Source of the DNA: Limnephilus marmoratus
Lineage: Eukaryota; Arthropoda; Insecta; Trichoptera; Limnephilidae
DNA: 64,000 bases
Direction of reading: 5' to 3'
NCBI GenBank assembly: GCA_917880885.1
Contig: OU862922.1
Location: 21,638,627 to 21,702,626, forward strand
Shown here: positions 1 to 12,324 of the stretch, piece by piece
Numbering within the stretch: position 1 is the first letter of the stretch
Layout of the letters: each line of letters starts with the position of its first letter
Translations under genes and position numbers: made by a program
The notes under the pieces: model-generated
The model's input: only the letters and a program-made list of their open reading frames with translations
Databases searched by the model: none
What the model was told of the DNA's origin: nothing

Positions 1-793
1 TATTATAAAATCGTAAACTTTAAAAATGTGCGAATCCTGCGTGTTAATTCCTGTAAGATTGCCCTAAATTTTACTTTTTCAAGTCAACATTGGATATTTT
101 TGATTTCTACACGTTGTCTAAACAAAATACAAGGTTTTTAATAAGATAATATATCATAAGAATACGTAGTACTAACCTTTTACAATATTTGCAATTATTT
201 TGCCGAGATCCGCCATTTTCCTTTGTCACAAAATTTGCACCTGACAGCTAGCTTTAGTTGTCATATTCTAGATTAAAACTTTTCAAAGCTAATTGAAATT
301 TAGATGTATATCTTTGTTAAGAATTCTTCTAATTGATAAACTATAGTTCGAATGCACACGTCAAGTAAGTAGGTCCATAATTGTAAAAATAAACACAAAA
401 ATCGGATGAAATTTAGATTTTAAATTCGATTTACGTAAAACATGTTAAAACATGTTAAAAGTCACTAAATTCTCAGTTTGAACACTTGAAAACACGTTAA
501 CCACATGGATAATTGAATTGTGATAACTGTTTGGTGTTAAAATGCAAAAACACAATCACTTAGGGCATTTTAAAACACGTGTAAATTTATCCGGCCTGTC
601 AAACAGTTTTGTGTCGGAGGTGACTAAACTGTCAGTTTTAAAGCGCGAAATACTTTTTCCAGAACCATCTATATGCAATAGATGTTGCCATAGATGAGAG
701 ACAATATTCCCAGCTTTCCAACGGAATAAATATTGGCCAGGCACTGGTAAATAATTAAATAGTTTTTAATTTTTTACGAGTGGTACGTCATAA
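1..793. other. AT-rich sequence, no gene seen
   Basis: I see no coding similarity or complete repeat here. A 10-bp unit, CATGTTAAAA, is tandemly doubled at 441-460. Confidence 0.6.
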
Positions 794-854
794 ACGTCGA
801 ATTATTCGACGTGGGCAATCCTAGAAGAAAACAAAATGTCGAATTATTCGACAT
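794..854. repeat. Twin 19-nt palindromes
   Basis: Two perfect palindromes sit 23 bp apart, at 794-812 and 836-854. They share the core GTCGAATTATTCGAC and differ only in the outer bases. They could be paired protein-binding sites or the ends of a small decayed element. No function can be assigned. Confidence 0.6.
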
Positions 855-879
855 GGTCGCTCCAGTGGATTTAAGGGGT

Positions 880-1035
880 AATATAAATAAATAGTTTTGA
901 CTATAAACAACCCCAAATCTTTCAAGAGAGGCTGAATAATTCAAATTTGTATCGGTGACTCAATCCAATATTGTATTTTTCAGCCTTTCTTGAAGGATTT
1001 GGGTTTGTTTATGGACAAAACTATTTATTTATATT
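880..1035. mobile_element. Foldback MITE, about 156 bp
   Basis: The sequence at 880-939 is repeated in inverted orientation at 977-1035 with only a few mismatches, leaving a short unique centre. No ORF is present. The small size and long terminal inverted repeats (TIRs) fit a miniature inverted-repeat element. The superfamily is unknown because the target duplication is not clear. Confidence 0.7.
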
Positions 1036-1164
1036 CGTATTAAATATGTACGGGCGCAAATAATTAATTCACCTCAATATTTTAAAGCAAAACGTGCAAA
1101 AAGTATTCAAAACCTAAAATAATTTAATTGGCGCCATCTGTGAATGCGTAGATTATAACGTACG

Positions 1165-1492
1165 TTACGATTTTTTCATGTGTGGCAATCTAACTCTATT
1201 TATATTTCTTGTTTCGTAATTATGTACATCTCTGTTAAAAACAATTTTATCCTTAAAGTATTTTGGCATTTGGTTTTTCATAACTTTATGAACAAAAATT
1301 AACACATTAAATAGCTGTCTCTTTGTTATTGGAATCCAAATTAGCTTCACTCTGATTTGATTAACCCTTGCGTATTTGCCTTTCCCAGTGTACATCTCTT
1401 CTGTTCTGTATAACTTTTAGCTTATTTAAATTTCCTTCATTGGCCAAATACAACATTGTAGAGCAGTAATCTAAATGTGGGGCAACTTGTGC
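1165..1492 (-). pseudogene. LINE reverse transcriptase, C-terminal remnant
   Basis: The minus strand first encodes a PHLDYCSTMLYLANEGN-type segment (about 1492-1400). After a frame change comes a second segment with PITKRQLFNVLIFVHK, HNYETRN and RLPH. This order is characteristic of the region after the reverse transcriptase domain in CR1/Jockey-group non-LTR retrotransposons. The copy is truncated at both ends and frameshifted near 1400, so it is a dead fragment. The exact clade is uncertain. Confidence 0.75.
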
Positions 1493-2348
1493 AACATCTC
1501 ATTGGAAACAATATTTAAAAAAACATTGATTAACTCGAAAAATTATGAAATCGATAATCGTGCGAAGTGCGTTTTAATGATTCACTGCACAATAATTAAT
1601 AAATTTCTTGCATATCTAATAAAAATAGATCACTATTTGCTCGAATCTAGGACAGGCTTATCGGAACATCCTAACGTGACAGTTTCTGTTTTTCTTTATT
1701 ATATCCTCTTTGCATATGTGTCATCCATCTATTGCGCATTTGCAAAAATAGTACATCATATGCATGTGTATTTTGCAATATAGAATCATATTCTTAATCG
1801 TGCCACAGATGCGATGGTCTATATATGTTAAGTATGTCATAAGTAAGTTATTGTATAAAATCTCACTCGATAAAACTTTTTTCAATTATCATGTCGACGC
1901 GCCCATCGTGAATGTTTATGAATTTATCTATAATTCTGAAAATAAATATTACATGATGTAATAATGTCTTGATACTCATAAAAAAAAGCTACAGCTACAG
2001 TTACAGCTCAGGTTCAATTTTTTTTAGTTTCCCCATTTGTTAAAATTTTGTTAAATTCGAGTCAATTATGTAGGTAGGTATATTTGATTCATTCTTTTGA
2101 AATAATTAATTTCTTTCACTCACATTTCATTTTTCAATTTTACACAACATCAAATAACTTTAAATACAGTGAAACCAGAGTTGATAAAAAGTAAATCACA
2201 GGTTAGTAAATTATGTAGTCTTCAACGGTTAAAATAAGAATAATAATTTCCTAATATTTTAGAAAACGTAACAAAAATTTTCAGGTTATGATCAAAGCGT
2301 ACCTATAAATGAAAATGTTCTTATTACGCATCAGATGCTTCCGTGTTA
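1493..2348. other. No recognised feature
   Basis: AT-rich sequence. Open frames of 65-102 codons occur but show no recognisable motif and look like chance. Confidence 0.55.
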
Positions 2349-2390
2349 TTAGATACAGATATTATATATATATATAATATCTGTATCTAA
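2349..2390. repeat. Perfect 42-bp AT-rich palindrome
   Basis: TTAGATACAGATATTATATA and its reverse complement meet at a TA-dinucleotide centre without a loop. It could extrude as a cruciform or be a minimal relic of an inverted-repeat element. Confidence 0.8.
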
Positions 2391-3047
2391 CAAGTCCATA
2401 TCGTCACAGGAAAGCTGTTATGTATATATACCGCTGTAACCGCTACTAATTACTTGCATACATTTTATGATTCATTTCATCGGATATTTTTTGATTTTTT
2501 GGATTTTTTCTTATTCTTTGATCTAAGTGTCCAACAAAGATTCTCTTACCACTGGATTAAAAACCGTTTTCCAATCCCTATATCTTTCCTTCCGTATCAC
2601 TAACCGGTAACGATTCATGAAATGAATTTTTCGCATTGTGCTGAGGACACTTGGCCAGCTACACCTATGTGTATATGTATATATACTCGTACATATGTTG
2701 CAACATTGATTTACACGTACATACCTACATAATATATTATATTTACGATGGATGGGAATCGAACCGGCAATCTCCAGAGAACTAGACAATCTAAATTAAA
2801 TAGTGATATGATATTCACAAAAGCAGGTACCTATTTAAGAAATTCATAACCCACATACGTGGCAGGCCTTGGAGAAAATTTTATCCTGAAAAGGAAATTA
2901 TCTATTATCTATATCCAGCGTTTGGTATGTCATAATATTAGTAATGGGCATTGAGTCACTTCACACCTGATCTGATTCATTAATATCCAAAGTCTTAATA
3001 TTAACGTGATAAAGTTACACGTACACACTTACAGGTGGGTGTATTAT
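2391..3047. other. Mostly unannotated; tRNA box-B-like piece near 2750
   Basis: The minus strand at about 2745-2775 reads GCCGGTTCGATTCCCATCC, a good tRNA T-arm/box B, but I cannot build the rest of a tRNA around it. It is probably the head of a decayed tRNA-derived SINE. Nothing else is recognised. Confidence 0.4.
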
Positions 3048-3246
3048 ACTCCCAGTATTACGTTGGTGAAAGACCACCAAAATTGAAATGTTGCGTCAAA
3101 TGGCATAATCGTGTTTGGTGACCAAATCTGAATGGTCCGGTACTATCCAACCTTCCTTTCCCTAACTTTATTCCCTTCGGCCTCACAACATCTCCAGGGA
3201 GCAGTAAAGATATAATATGGATTTCTTGTGCGGTATCAAAATAAAA
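3048..3246 (+). repeat. SINE-A, body fragment without tRNA head
   Basis: It shares the SINE-A body, including GAAAGACCACCA, AAATTGAAATGTTGC, GTGTTTGGTGACCA and a late CTTGTGCGGTAT, and ends in an A-rich tail. It is diverged and lacks the tRNA-like 5' head seen at 3451 and 55704. Confidence 0.75.
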
Positions 3247-3450
3247 AATCTTTTGAATGCAAATTCACGACATTGTGACAATATTTTTTTACTTGTTTCG
3301 GTGAAAAGATAGGAAATTAGTGAAGAAAATATTTAGGATAGCTTTAATTAGACGGGTTATTTGTGATGAAAAAAGGTAAGCTAAAGATGATATTGATATA
3401 TGAGTGGGTCAGAACTCAAAAACAGACTTTAAACTCACACATTCATCATT

Positions 3451-3863
3451 GACGACCTACGTAGTCTAGGGGTAAGGCTCTTGACGCACAATTCGTAGGT
3501 CGCGGGTTCGAATCCCGGCATGCGCAAATATATTTTTTTTATTAATTTGTTTTATTTCACAACTAATTAATTTAAAATTATACGTAATATATTTGCGGCA
3601 CGTTCCAAGGTAGAAGATCCTCTCAGTATCGTCCTGGTGTAAGACCCATCATTCAGAATTGAAACGTTGCTTGAAATGGCTTTAGCCGAGTTTGGTGACC
3701 AGATCTGAATAGCCAAGTACTTTCCCATCTTCCTCTTCTCCATCTCCTTCTCCTCCCCACTACTTTCAGTCTCACAACATACCTCAATTGGGGATGCCAC
3801 GTCTCACTAGCTCTAGACGGGAGCAGCTGCGACTATTGTGAAGCATACACATTAAAAAAAAAA
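3451..3863 (+). repeat. SINE-A, near full-length tRNA-derived SINE
   Basis: The 5' 75 bp resemble a tRNA, with a box-A-like TAGTCTAGGGGTAAGG and a strong box B, GGGTTCGAATCCCGG, at about 3503-3517. The body carries CGTCCTGGTGTAAGACC, ATTGAAACGTTGCTTG and GTTTGGTGACCAGATCTGAA, and the copy ends in an A-run at 3853-3863. Six other diverged partial or full copies occur in this window, with 55704 the best match. The internal Pol III promoter and A-tail fit a LINE-mobilised SINE. No TSD is obvious. Confidence 0.85.
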
Positions 3864-5009
3864 TCTTCAAAGATGCCGATCAATAATTAAATAAATAATT
3901 GAATTAAAACAAAAAAAATAGTGAAACTGATTTATTTTATACAAATTGTAATGATAATAAAAAAATTATTAGTTATCAGTAAAGTCAGTGTTTATCAATA
4001 AAATCATAGGCATTTTTGGCTCTAACTCAATACTATGCTTTTCAGGACATTTTGTGGATTGGCTAAGCTTAGGTATTTTTGACACTAACTACTATTGTTA
4101 ATTAATTAAAAAAAAACATAGTTTTGACAGTCATAGTAGATAATGATTAATATTTTAATATAAATAATCCCCAGATGTCAACTTGGAAGTTTGAGAGCTA
4201 CTGTTTTCAAATATTCTAAGATGTATGATATTTTAAAAATAATATTGTGTGTAAACAGTCGATGAATCAGATTAATCAGTATCCGGAACATATTCATTGT
4301 AATCGAATGAAAAATTGTCCAAAGTTTTCATGAGCATTCGCCGTAATGTGTGTCATTTCATCTGCCATTTTGATGTGGAATTGAATATATTGCACTGACA
4401 GATTTTTGTTTCTACCAGTTCTAAAATTTTATGGTAGTTGTCAGAACTTATAGTGAACTGTAAACTTATAATTATGTTTGTCTCTGATACAAATATGTTT
4501 AGCGTACACGCCTAACTCAAATTATATATTTTTGTGGATAGTCAAGTCTGGTAGTCTAGTTAGTCCCACGACCCACACATACAGCTTTGATCGAAAAATT
4601 GTTTTTTTGTAAAACAATAATATTTCCTTTCGATTTATTGATACGCTAATCTGCATAACTTTTACCTATGATAAGCATATAACACATAATTCTTCACTAC
4701 TGATGAATCAACTGCAATCAATGCTACTATTCAGTGAACCTGTTTCTACTTTATGTAACTCTTATCCTTATCTCATTTTGCATGAATGTTTGTTATCATT
4801 TAATATTATTCTCACCTAATATTCACGTATAGTACTTACTATGTATGATTCACTGCTTTACTATGTGAAACTGGTCCCTATTCAACTATATTATACTTTG
4901 TTTACCTACTGTCGAATTTTTAACGATTTCTACCTTTATTGTCGAGGTGTACAACTCTTTTATTGTGACTAAAAAAATCAACTAAGATCAACTTTCGGAT
5001 TAATCAGCC
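3864..5009. other. No recognised feature
   Basis: AT-rich sequence with no convincing coding or repeat similarity to the rest of the window. Confidence 0.5.
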
Positions 5010-6042
5010 ATGTTAATCATCACTCATCGCCCTCCTCCTTATTCCAAAATGTCAGTATTTGCAGTGTCCACCGTCAGGACACTTGTAAAGTTCACGAACA
5101 ATGTCCATAAAATTGATTACCCTTACACGATCCGTGAAGAAATCCTGAAAAGAGTAGACTCCATTAGAGATCTGGGAATCTTTCTTGACTCGAAGCTGAT
5201 GTTCAGAAACCATTACAAATATATTGTCAATCAAGCCAATAGAATGCTCGGTTTTATCACTAGAATTACTAAATCGTTCAAGAACCCCAGTAGCTTCAGA
5301 ATATTATACTACTCATATGTAAGAAGTATCTTAGAGTATGGCACTGTGATTTGGTCCCCACCCTATGCAATTCATAGCAATAAAGTGGAGTCTGTTCAAA
5401 AAAATACTTAAGAATACTAGCTTACAAATCTGGAGTACATCGGAATTTAGATAACTATGCTGAAAGACTCACTCACTTTAGAGAAGTCTCACTTGTCAAA
5501 AGAAGGCACATTTCAGATTTGATCTCCCTGTTTAAAATCATAAACAACATGCATGATTCATATTTAATTAATCAAATTAATCTTAATATAAAGCCGAAAT
5601 TCACGAGAAACCTTGAAACCTTTTGGATCGATACTTACCGTATTAATACAAGTTTCTTCAAACCAACCTCGAGAATGACTCGGTTGTACAATAAATATTG
5701 CAAATATGAAGACTTAGATGAATTTCAAACTCAATTGCTACCTTCAGAAGGAACTTATACTTACAAATCCCTGATGATCTCCTCACCTAGACCTATAAAA
5801 TGTGTATAAATGTATGTATATGTTCATGTGTGAATATATTTTGTAATTATTGATTCTTCTTGTTTTATGTATGTACTTTAATTTATTATTATAACAATTA
5901 AGAATGTTGTGATGAATGGTGGGCTCACCTCTTATTGGAATTATCACTGTAACCATATTAAAATTGATAACTGATGTAATAATTACATGTGATATATTCT
6001 GTTGGCGAGCCAACAAATAAATAAAAAATAAAAAAAATAAAG
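5010..6042 (+). pseudogene. Jockey/CR1-group LINE, 5'-truncated 3' end
   Basis: The translated region carries the post-RT signature DLGIFLDSKLMFRNHY, SYVRSILEYGTVIWSP and KVESVQK, then continues in another frame as SDLISLFKIINNMHDSYL. The frame breaks at an A-run near 5400; otherwise both halves read well (5010-5411 and 5519-5809). A 3' untranslated stretch follows and ends in an A-rich tail at about 6010-6042. This is the structure left by incomplete reverse transcription. The real 5' boundary may lie slightly upstream of 5010. The catalytic RT core and endonuclease are absent. Confidence 0.85.
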
Positions 6043-6577
6043 TTGGTAATGCATTACCCCTAAAGCAAACAATATAAAACTTCAGAGATTATTCATGTAA
6101 TTTTTATGTATTGCAATTATGTCAACATACACATACACATATGTAAATATACACGTCATAGCTTACTACGCAAAAGATATTATAATATCGTTAGATGTGA
6201 ACACTGTAATCGACAAATTAGATTTGGTAATAATAGATACTAGATGGCGTTAAATTGCCGTGGTAGGTTTTGAAACGTGCCTCGATTAGCATTAACTAAC
6301 TAGCGAGATGTCGAGTCCACCTGCGGTGAGCAGCTCTGCCATTATTTGCATATTGCAGTTGCATTGACCTAGTGCATTTTACCGCCTAAGAAGTGCTCAA
6401 ATACTGATTTCTGAGTTATTGATTTCCATGTTAAATTTTATTTCAATGTTGGGTATCGATTACCATATTGGATATTGATTTCCATGTTGGATATTGGTTT
6501 TAATGTTGGATATCGATTTTCATCTTAAGTACTGTTTTAAAATATTGGAAATGAATTATCATGTTGGATATCTTTTT
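6043..6577. other. No gene; short repeated TGTTGGATAT motifs
   Basis: At 6430-6570 a loose unit around ATGTTGGATATTGATTTCC recurs five or six times, a degenerate minisatellite. Nothing else is recognised. Confidence 0.5.
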
Positions 6578-6991
6578 ATTTATTTTTTACTTTAGCTCCA
6601 TATAGGAGGCTCCGTGGAAGGGCCTGCCATCTTTGAGGATGCCTGTGAGGTTCTTTTTAGTAAAGGAAGGCAAGAAAGCTCTGGAAAGGAAAAAGGTATG
6701 AGGATTTGTAAGAATCTTGAAATCAATGTTTCCAGGATTGATGACATATGAATCCATTCATCTCACTGCAGTGCTAGGCGATATTCCGAGAGAGTCCTGA
6801 TGGAGAGTTCAAAAAATCTCCATCAACCAGTCACTCTCGATCGGACGGTCACACCCGAACAAACCTCACCCCACGAACCTGGGCAGTGGGCACCCCTACT
6901 AAGTCTCCAAACTGCGCGAATCTCTTTTAGCGACCTTTGGCAGAGGTGTTGATTATCCAATAATAAGTACCCATGTCGCCTCCCAAATTGT
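6578..6991 (-). repeat. Family-B retroposon-like repeat
   Basis: One copy of a roughly 420-bp interspersed family present about nine times here. In element orientation it starts with AATTTGGGAGGCG, contains CCCGGGTTCATGGGGTGAGG, and ends with a CAGGGCCTCCTGTGTGGAGC block and an A-rich tail. Here it is reversed, so the tail (T-rich on this strand) is at 6578-6595. The A-rich end suggests retroposition, but I see no clear Pol III promoter, so calling it a SINE is an inference. Confidence 0.7.
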
Positions 6992-7540
6992 AAACTAATT
7001 TCTTATTTTAAAAAACCCACAGTAAACATCATTTGACACTTTTGTCACTGGCGATTAACGATACAAGCATTAATAAGACTAACCTACCTGAAATGCTAAA
7101 GTTGATTATTTAAATGCATCCATTGTTAGCTTTACGATTAGCTCGTAATGATAAATAAGTCGTAAATCAAATCGTAATTAGGTACCTACTGTGAAAAGGT
7201 GCAACTTCCAAATATCAATGGAAATAATGGAGGTACCAGTAATATAAGAAGAATATTGATTTTTAATATATGCATGCACATGGATGGTAGTTAGTTTCCC
7301 ATGCTACGGTAGCTAGTTTTCCAAATATGTTAATAATTGTGAAAACTGATTCCATTTAAAAATGATCACCATCATGACGACGCTAAATCCCAATGGGGAT
7401 GAGGAACCGGTTCTTTATCCAGAATTTCATTGAAAAAAGGGGCTGGCCACCGTGCTAGATAAATTCTTAATTAAAATAACCGGTTCCTCAAGGACTCAAA
7501 ATATTTTGTCACTTTTTTCTAAAAATATATTTTGATAAAC
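6992..7540. other. No recognised feature
   Basis: No coding similarity or copy of the window's repeat families was seen. Confidence 0.5.
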
Positions 7541-7745
7541 AATTCAAAAGGTAGTCGTAAGACGTCCAGTGGGCCGCTAGACGTCCATTGGGCTGCCCCA
7601 GACACAGTTTGGCGAGGCAACTCCAGAAACTGTGAGGAGAGGATGGGTCTACCATGGACGGAGGCCGAACAATCAGCACAAGACAGAGACGTTTGGAGAA
7701 GCCTTGTCAAGGGGAAGAAGATGATGATAATGATGATTTCAAAAG
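7541..7745 (+). pseudogene. LINE 3' end, RTE-like C-terminus with GAT tail
   Basis: The 3' half encodes GLPWTEAEQSAQDRDVWRSL, the last conserved block of RTE-like non-LTR reverse transcriptases, followed by a stop and a GATGATGAT-type microsatellite tail at about 7720-7745. Everything upstream of the last 60 or so residues is missing. The 5' part contains a short doubled AGACGTCCA(G/T)TGGG(C)C motif. Confidence 0.7.
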
Positions 7746-8370
7746 GAACCAGTTCCAGTAATAACCCCTCCGTGACAGCAAAGCATTGTAACCGGGACAG
7801 GAATATCGATTGACTACCCATAAATTAAAGTTCTTCACGTCTGCGTTACTTGGTTCCTTCGCCATTTGCCTCTAGTCAGTGATTCTATGTCCGGGAGAGT
7901 TGCAAATCTTAAGAATTTGGACTTTCAAAGGGATAAAGAAAGTTTTTTGGAAAAAAGAAAGCAAATTGAGGGATTTTGAGGAGGATTTAAAATGGTCATA
8001 CATTTAGTTCAATGGCCAAATGTAGTTTGTCTGAAACGGTTTTTGTCTATGAAACATTATAAGTTGGTCAGAGGTTTTCCAACGTTTTCATAACTAATTT
8101 ATGTCTATGAAGTTGCTCTCTGGTAGGAGTCGTGGAAAGTTACATAAGCCTAGCGATACTATTATTAAAAAAACTGGCACTATCTCTACATGCGTGTCAT
8201 TGTTTTTCTTTGATCCCCCCCCCCCCCCCTCCACCACCGCTCACTGATAGTTATTGCGTCTGTTTTAACCCCGTATTTTGCACAGTTTTGAAGGTTGTTA
8301 GAACTGGGGAGGTTCATTATATCTGGGGAGTTTTGGCAAAAAAGCTGGAGAGATTTGCTTTTTCGGCATA
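7746..8370. other. No gene; poly-C run
   Basis: A cytosine homopolymer lies at about 8214-8229. No other feature was recognised. Confidence 0.5.
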
Positions 8371-8480
8371 GCATCACTGCTTCCAACCCTCCGTCCTTCC
8401 CATCCTGCTCAAATCTTCCACCACGCAGTCTATCCACTTCTTCCTAGATCTGTTTCTAGGTCCCTTCCACCTTTCACTGG
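8371..8480 (-). pseudogene. LINE C-terminal fragment
   Basis: The minus strand reads GPRNRSRKKWIDCVVEDLSR, matching the basic GRP-x-RKRW-x-D-x-V block near the end of RTE/R1-type LINE proteins. It is truncated on both sides and frameshifted. Short, but the motif is distinctive. Confidence 0.55.
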
Positions 8481-9511
8481 GGCAACGTCTACAAGATCTT
8501 GCCTTAACGTTTTATATTTTTTGCTGAAAAAATTTTTTTTTCTTGTAGAATCTTAATTGATTTATAAGTATCATCGATGTAAAAAAACTTTTCCAAAAAG
8601 CAACTACAAATACAACCTTTGAGCTAAAAAGCTTCTTATCCTATGGTACTAAACTCCACAACTCATTAAAAATAACAACATTATAAAATTTTAATATGAA
8701 ATAAAAAGCTGGATACAAAACATAGGGAGATCAGAAATAGAAAATATACCTACTAACACCAAATACAGACTAAAACCGATACCATTCAACTGCACTGCAC
8801 ACATTTATGATTATTTCAGAAAGAAACCTAAATAATATATTTATAATAACTTCATATTATTCAACTAAATTTTTGTAATATGAAAATGAAATCATCAGCA
8901 GTGGACATGCCAGTTATTATTATCTTTATTTGTTTCAAAAGATAATAAACATATATTATAACATATTAAAAAAATTGTAATCATATTGCAAAGATTACGT
9001 AGAAAAATAAAAAGCGTGCAAATGAAATTTACTATGGCTATAGCCCACATTATAAAACAAATATCATTATTTCCTCACACGTTCTCCTGGCCAATTTTAA
9101 CGTCACCCATCGATTGAAAGAACTAATTATATTTTCGTGTTTCCTTGGTTCTCTCTGGTCCTCTTTTGGCAAACATAATATCTATACAGCTTTACACACT
9201 AATAATATCGAGTGGCATAAGCAAACCTGAACCACCACCAACTCCTCCCACCACAATCACTCCGTGTTTTGCATCTTGGCGCGTGCACGTGAAAGAATAA
9301 GATCGTGGCCAGATGAGAGGAGAGAAGCCGGAGGCGGAAGGAGGAAAGAGGAGAAGAGGAAAGGTAAGAGATTGAAGATAGTGCTGTACCAAATGTGTGG
9401 GTGTTGGCGCGTGCTCTGCCATGACCCAAACACCTGGCCAGTTAGTGGAAGAAGGGATCATCGAAGTTAGATGTAGCGTCCACCATTTCGGAAAATCAGA
9501 AAACTGATAAT
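8481..9511. other. No recognised gene
   Basis: Several 60-90-codon open frames overlap on both strands at 9190-9470 in a locally GC-richer stretch. None has a recognisable domain. Confidence 0.5.
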
Positions 9512-9842
9512 TTTTTAAACGACTTCGAAAAGGAGGAGGTTCTCAATTCGACTGTATTTTTTTATGTTTGTAAGGTACCCGGCCCGACGTGTTCACTTGA
9601 CAGCTCCCCTCCCGCCGTGGCCCCGCTCTCGCCTCGTAAAGTCGCGCGTGCGACACAAACAGATCTCACCTATAACAATGTATTTAGTTACAAACCTACC
9701 TTGGCTGACACCGACTCCAAAAATAAAAATCGTACCTACATATTGATGAGTAGAAAAAGTAAGTTGATTATTAAGTTGTAGAAGAATATGAAATTATATT
9801 TTTACTTTTTAGTGCATTTTTTGAAGTCGTTTTTTTGTTTTG
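9512..9842 (+). mobile_element. Family-C element, short copy
   Basis: It begins TTTTTTAAACGACTTCGAAA and ends GAAGTCGTTTTTTTGTTTTG, inverted ends of an AACGACTTC terminus. Between them lie the family motifs GGAGGAGGTTCTCAATTCG, GACACCGACTCCAAAAATA and CATATTGATGAGTAGAAAA. Compared with the 37348 copy most of the middle is missing. No ORF; probably a non-autonomous DNA element of unknown superfamily. Confidence 0.7.
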
Positions 9843-10404
9843 TTAAATTTTTTGTCAATATATTGTTGTTTTCATCTCATTATCACTAATCTACTAATTA
9901 TTCCACATCTTGCCTCAGATGATGCAATACAATGTTTATTACTTTGAGCTCTTTATCACTGGATTATCTCCATTTAAAGAAAATGTTTAGATATCGTCAT
10001 ATTAATTGATTACCTCGATCCCGATGAAAATTTCAAGTGTGACTGAGTGAAATTTACTTGACAATCTGCTATATACCAGTATATTTTTGCTCTTGAACAT
10101 TGGAACATCTCATACTTTCACAGGGGTGATGAATGATGAATATTACCATACAAGGTATTTAGTTATTTCGATTCCATTTAAAATTTCCGGTGTAAATTGC
10201 AAGCTTATCTACTTGTAATCTGTTTTTGCTTTTGTTTTGTCAATAATAGTAGGTACCTACGTAGCTACCTACCTATCTTCCAAAGTAGAATCAAGTATTT
10301 CGCAAAATACCTATCTATGATTAAATCAATGATTTGATATATTCATTTTAATATTAATCATGTACACTAACAAAAAAAAAATATCTGTCCTCTTACATCT
10401 TATT
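9843..10404. other. No recognised feature
   Basis: AT-rich. A palindromic GTAGGTACCTACGTAGCTACC cluster lies near 10249-10270, but nothing codes. Confidence 0.5.
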
Positions 10405-11055
10405 TTTAAACGACTTAAAAAGGAGGAGGTTCTCAATTTGACTGTATTTTTTATTTTTATTTTTTATGTTTGTTACCTCAGAACTTTCGACTGGGTGAAC
10501 TGATATTGATGATTCTTTTTTATTTGAAAGCTGGTGCTTCCCGGGTGGTCCCATTTCAATTTGGTCCAGTTCTGACAATGGCATCCATGAGAAAACCATA
10601 CAAGTCCTAAATTTACATTAAGCATGTGCGCGACAAATGGACGAATAACTCAATACCACGCCAACCGATTTCGATGATTCTTTTTTATTGGAAAGGATGT
10701 ACTTCAAGGGTGGTTTGATGAGAGTTTGGTTAGGTTCTGATTATGGGATCCATGACAAAAGTAACCGAATCTTTTGTAGGCTATCCGGATCTTTGAGTAG
10801 TTTAGTAGGTCTACCCATATTCAGACAAATTAGTTAGTGTACTTCAGATTCACTAAAAATAAAAAAAACAAAAATTTTAACAAAACATAAGAACGACTTC
10901 AAAAAATGCACCAAAAAGTAAAAAACAATTTTGTATTCTTCTACAACTTAATAATCAACTTACTTTTTCTACTCATCAATATGTAGGTACGATTGTTATT
11001 TTTGGAGTCGGTGTCAGCCAAGGTACCCGGCCCGGCGTGTGCAAGCACATCTCAC
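10405..11055 (+). mobile_element. Family-C element, rearranged longer copy
   Basis: The left part (10405-10860) matches the family body, with TTTCGACTGGGTGAAC, GACAATGGCATCCATGAGAA and GGATGTACTTCAAGGGTGG. The right part (10886-11055) is in inverted orientation relative to the 9512 copy. The same inverted arrangement occurs at 37348-37690, so these arms appear to be part of the element rather than chance neighbours. No coding capacity. Confidence 0.7.
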
Positions 11056-11569
11056 CTATAACTATGTAGGTATGTAGTTACAATCCTAATCCTAAAACGT
11101 AAGAAATAAGAAATATTGATTGTTTAAAATGCCTGATGTGTCAGCCTGGTTTTCCTGCACTCCTGGTGTGATAGCTTGGAACTAAAACGAGATCCAGCGA
11201 TAGATCCAATATGTAGTTTGAAATGTCACAGCATTACCTGTCAGATCATACAATCTCTCTGGATTACTTAACTCTTAACTGTACCTCTGGGCCTGGGCTA
11301 ATTCTGTCATGGCTTATTATGTTGGGACTCTGGCGTACGACTGCGTTTGTTTTTTTGTCATTTCTAAAGGTTAATCCAAAGAGTTGCTTCGGACTAAGTA
11401 ACATTATAATGGAGATAATTAAATAGTTAGAATTAATGTCACCATCCATCGGTTCAACGTGCTGTAAATCAATGGGAGGCGTATTTTATTTTTGAAAGAT
11501 AATGAAAGAACACACTTTGAAATATGTCTTTGAAGGCTTGAAGCATCCTGGAGATACGAGATATTTCTT
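11056..11569. other. No recognised feature
   Basis: Overlapping 61-67-codon frames at 11223-11449 show no recognisable domain. Confidence 0.5.
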
Positions 11570-11766
11570 ACGGTTCCATGCCAACTCAGAAACACCTCAG
11601 AAAGGTCATTAAAAGCTATGAAAAATGATTTTAAAATAGCCGGTAACCCTAAGCTAACTTAACCTATTTAAACATTTTTTTTAATAATTACTTTATCATA
11701 ACTCTTAATTACCTTTCTGAGGTGCTTCTGAGTTGGTTTCATTCTGAATTGTCCGGTCACCATTTC
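11570..11766. mobile_element. MITE F, copy 1
   Basis: GCCAACTCAGAAACACCTCA followed by GAAAGGTCATTAA near 11580 is mirrored near 11705-11735 by TTACCTTTCTGAGGTGCTTC. A second copy lies at 42475-42649 and shares flanking GGTGACCGG and CGGTTCCATGCC sequence, so those are part of the element. Short, non-coding, inverted-repeat structure. Confidence 0.75.
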
Positions 11767-11837
11767 CTACAAATTGATTGACACATTGAAACAAAGTTAA
11801 CTATATAAAAATAAATTGGTGCTCAATTATTACAGTT

Positions 11838-12012
11838 AATATTCCTTTTTTTAATGATGTAAAACCTCAAATTGTAATATTTTAATTAAATAAAGACAAT
11901 ATTAGCGAAACTCCATTGACAACCTGATGGTGTCAGGTCCTAGAGGTGACCGTATGTTTTATGGATTTTTTTTATTTTCAGATTGTAGAGTTTCGCTAAT
12001 ATTGTCTAGCGA
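11838..12012 (-). mobile_element. Hairpin retroposon, copy 1
   Basis: It has the family arms GACAATATTAGCGAAACTC (from 11898) and the inverted GAGTTTCGCTAATATTGTC (to about 12007). At the left, reading in minus orientation, is the family 3' end ATTACAATTTGAGGTTTTAC followed by an A-rich tail. The centre of about 70 bp no longer resembles a tRNA clearly. I could not identify a TSD for this copy. Confidence 0.7.
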
Positions 12013-12324
12013 ATTAATAAAAAGTTAAAATGCCTTTGAAAAAAATGTTTCCAAGCTTTCTCGGGACCATTGTTATCAATCGAAAACTTTCTCAGAATTA
12101 TATAATTTTGTTATTTAAAAACTACCTGTTTTTTTTTTAAATATTTTATTATCTAAATGCAATTTTATATATCCTTAAATAATTTTTATATTTAATTTTA
12201 TATAACTATTTTTATGAGATTTTTTAAGCAAATAATAACCTCTACTTTCAAATTCTTTGTCTTTGTTATAATTTGTTCTTATTTGTCTATACTTGTTTTT
12301 CATTTATTTTTTTAAATTTACATT

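Noticed and set aside
3453..3526. Genuine tRNA gene in the SINE-A heads (also 46165, 55706)
   Set aside because: Boxes A and B are present but anticodon stems do not pair, and each is continuous with the SINE body and A-tail.
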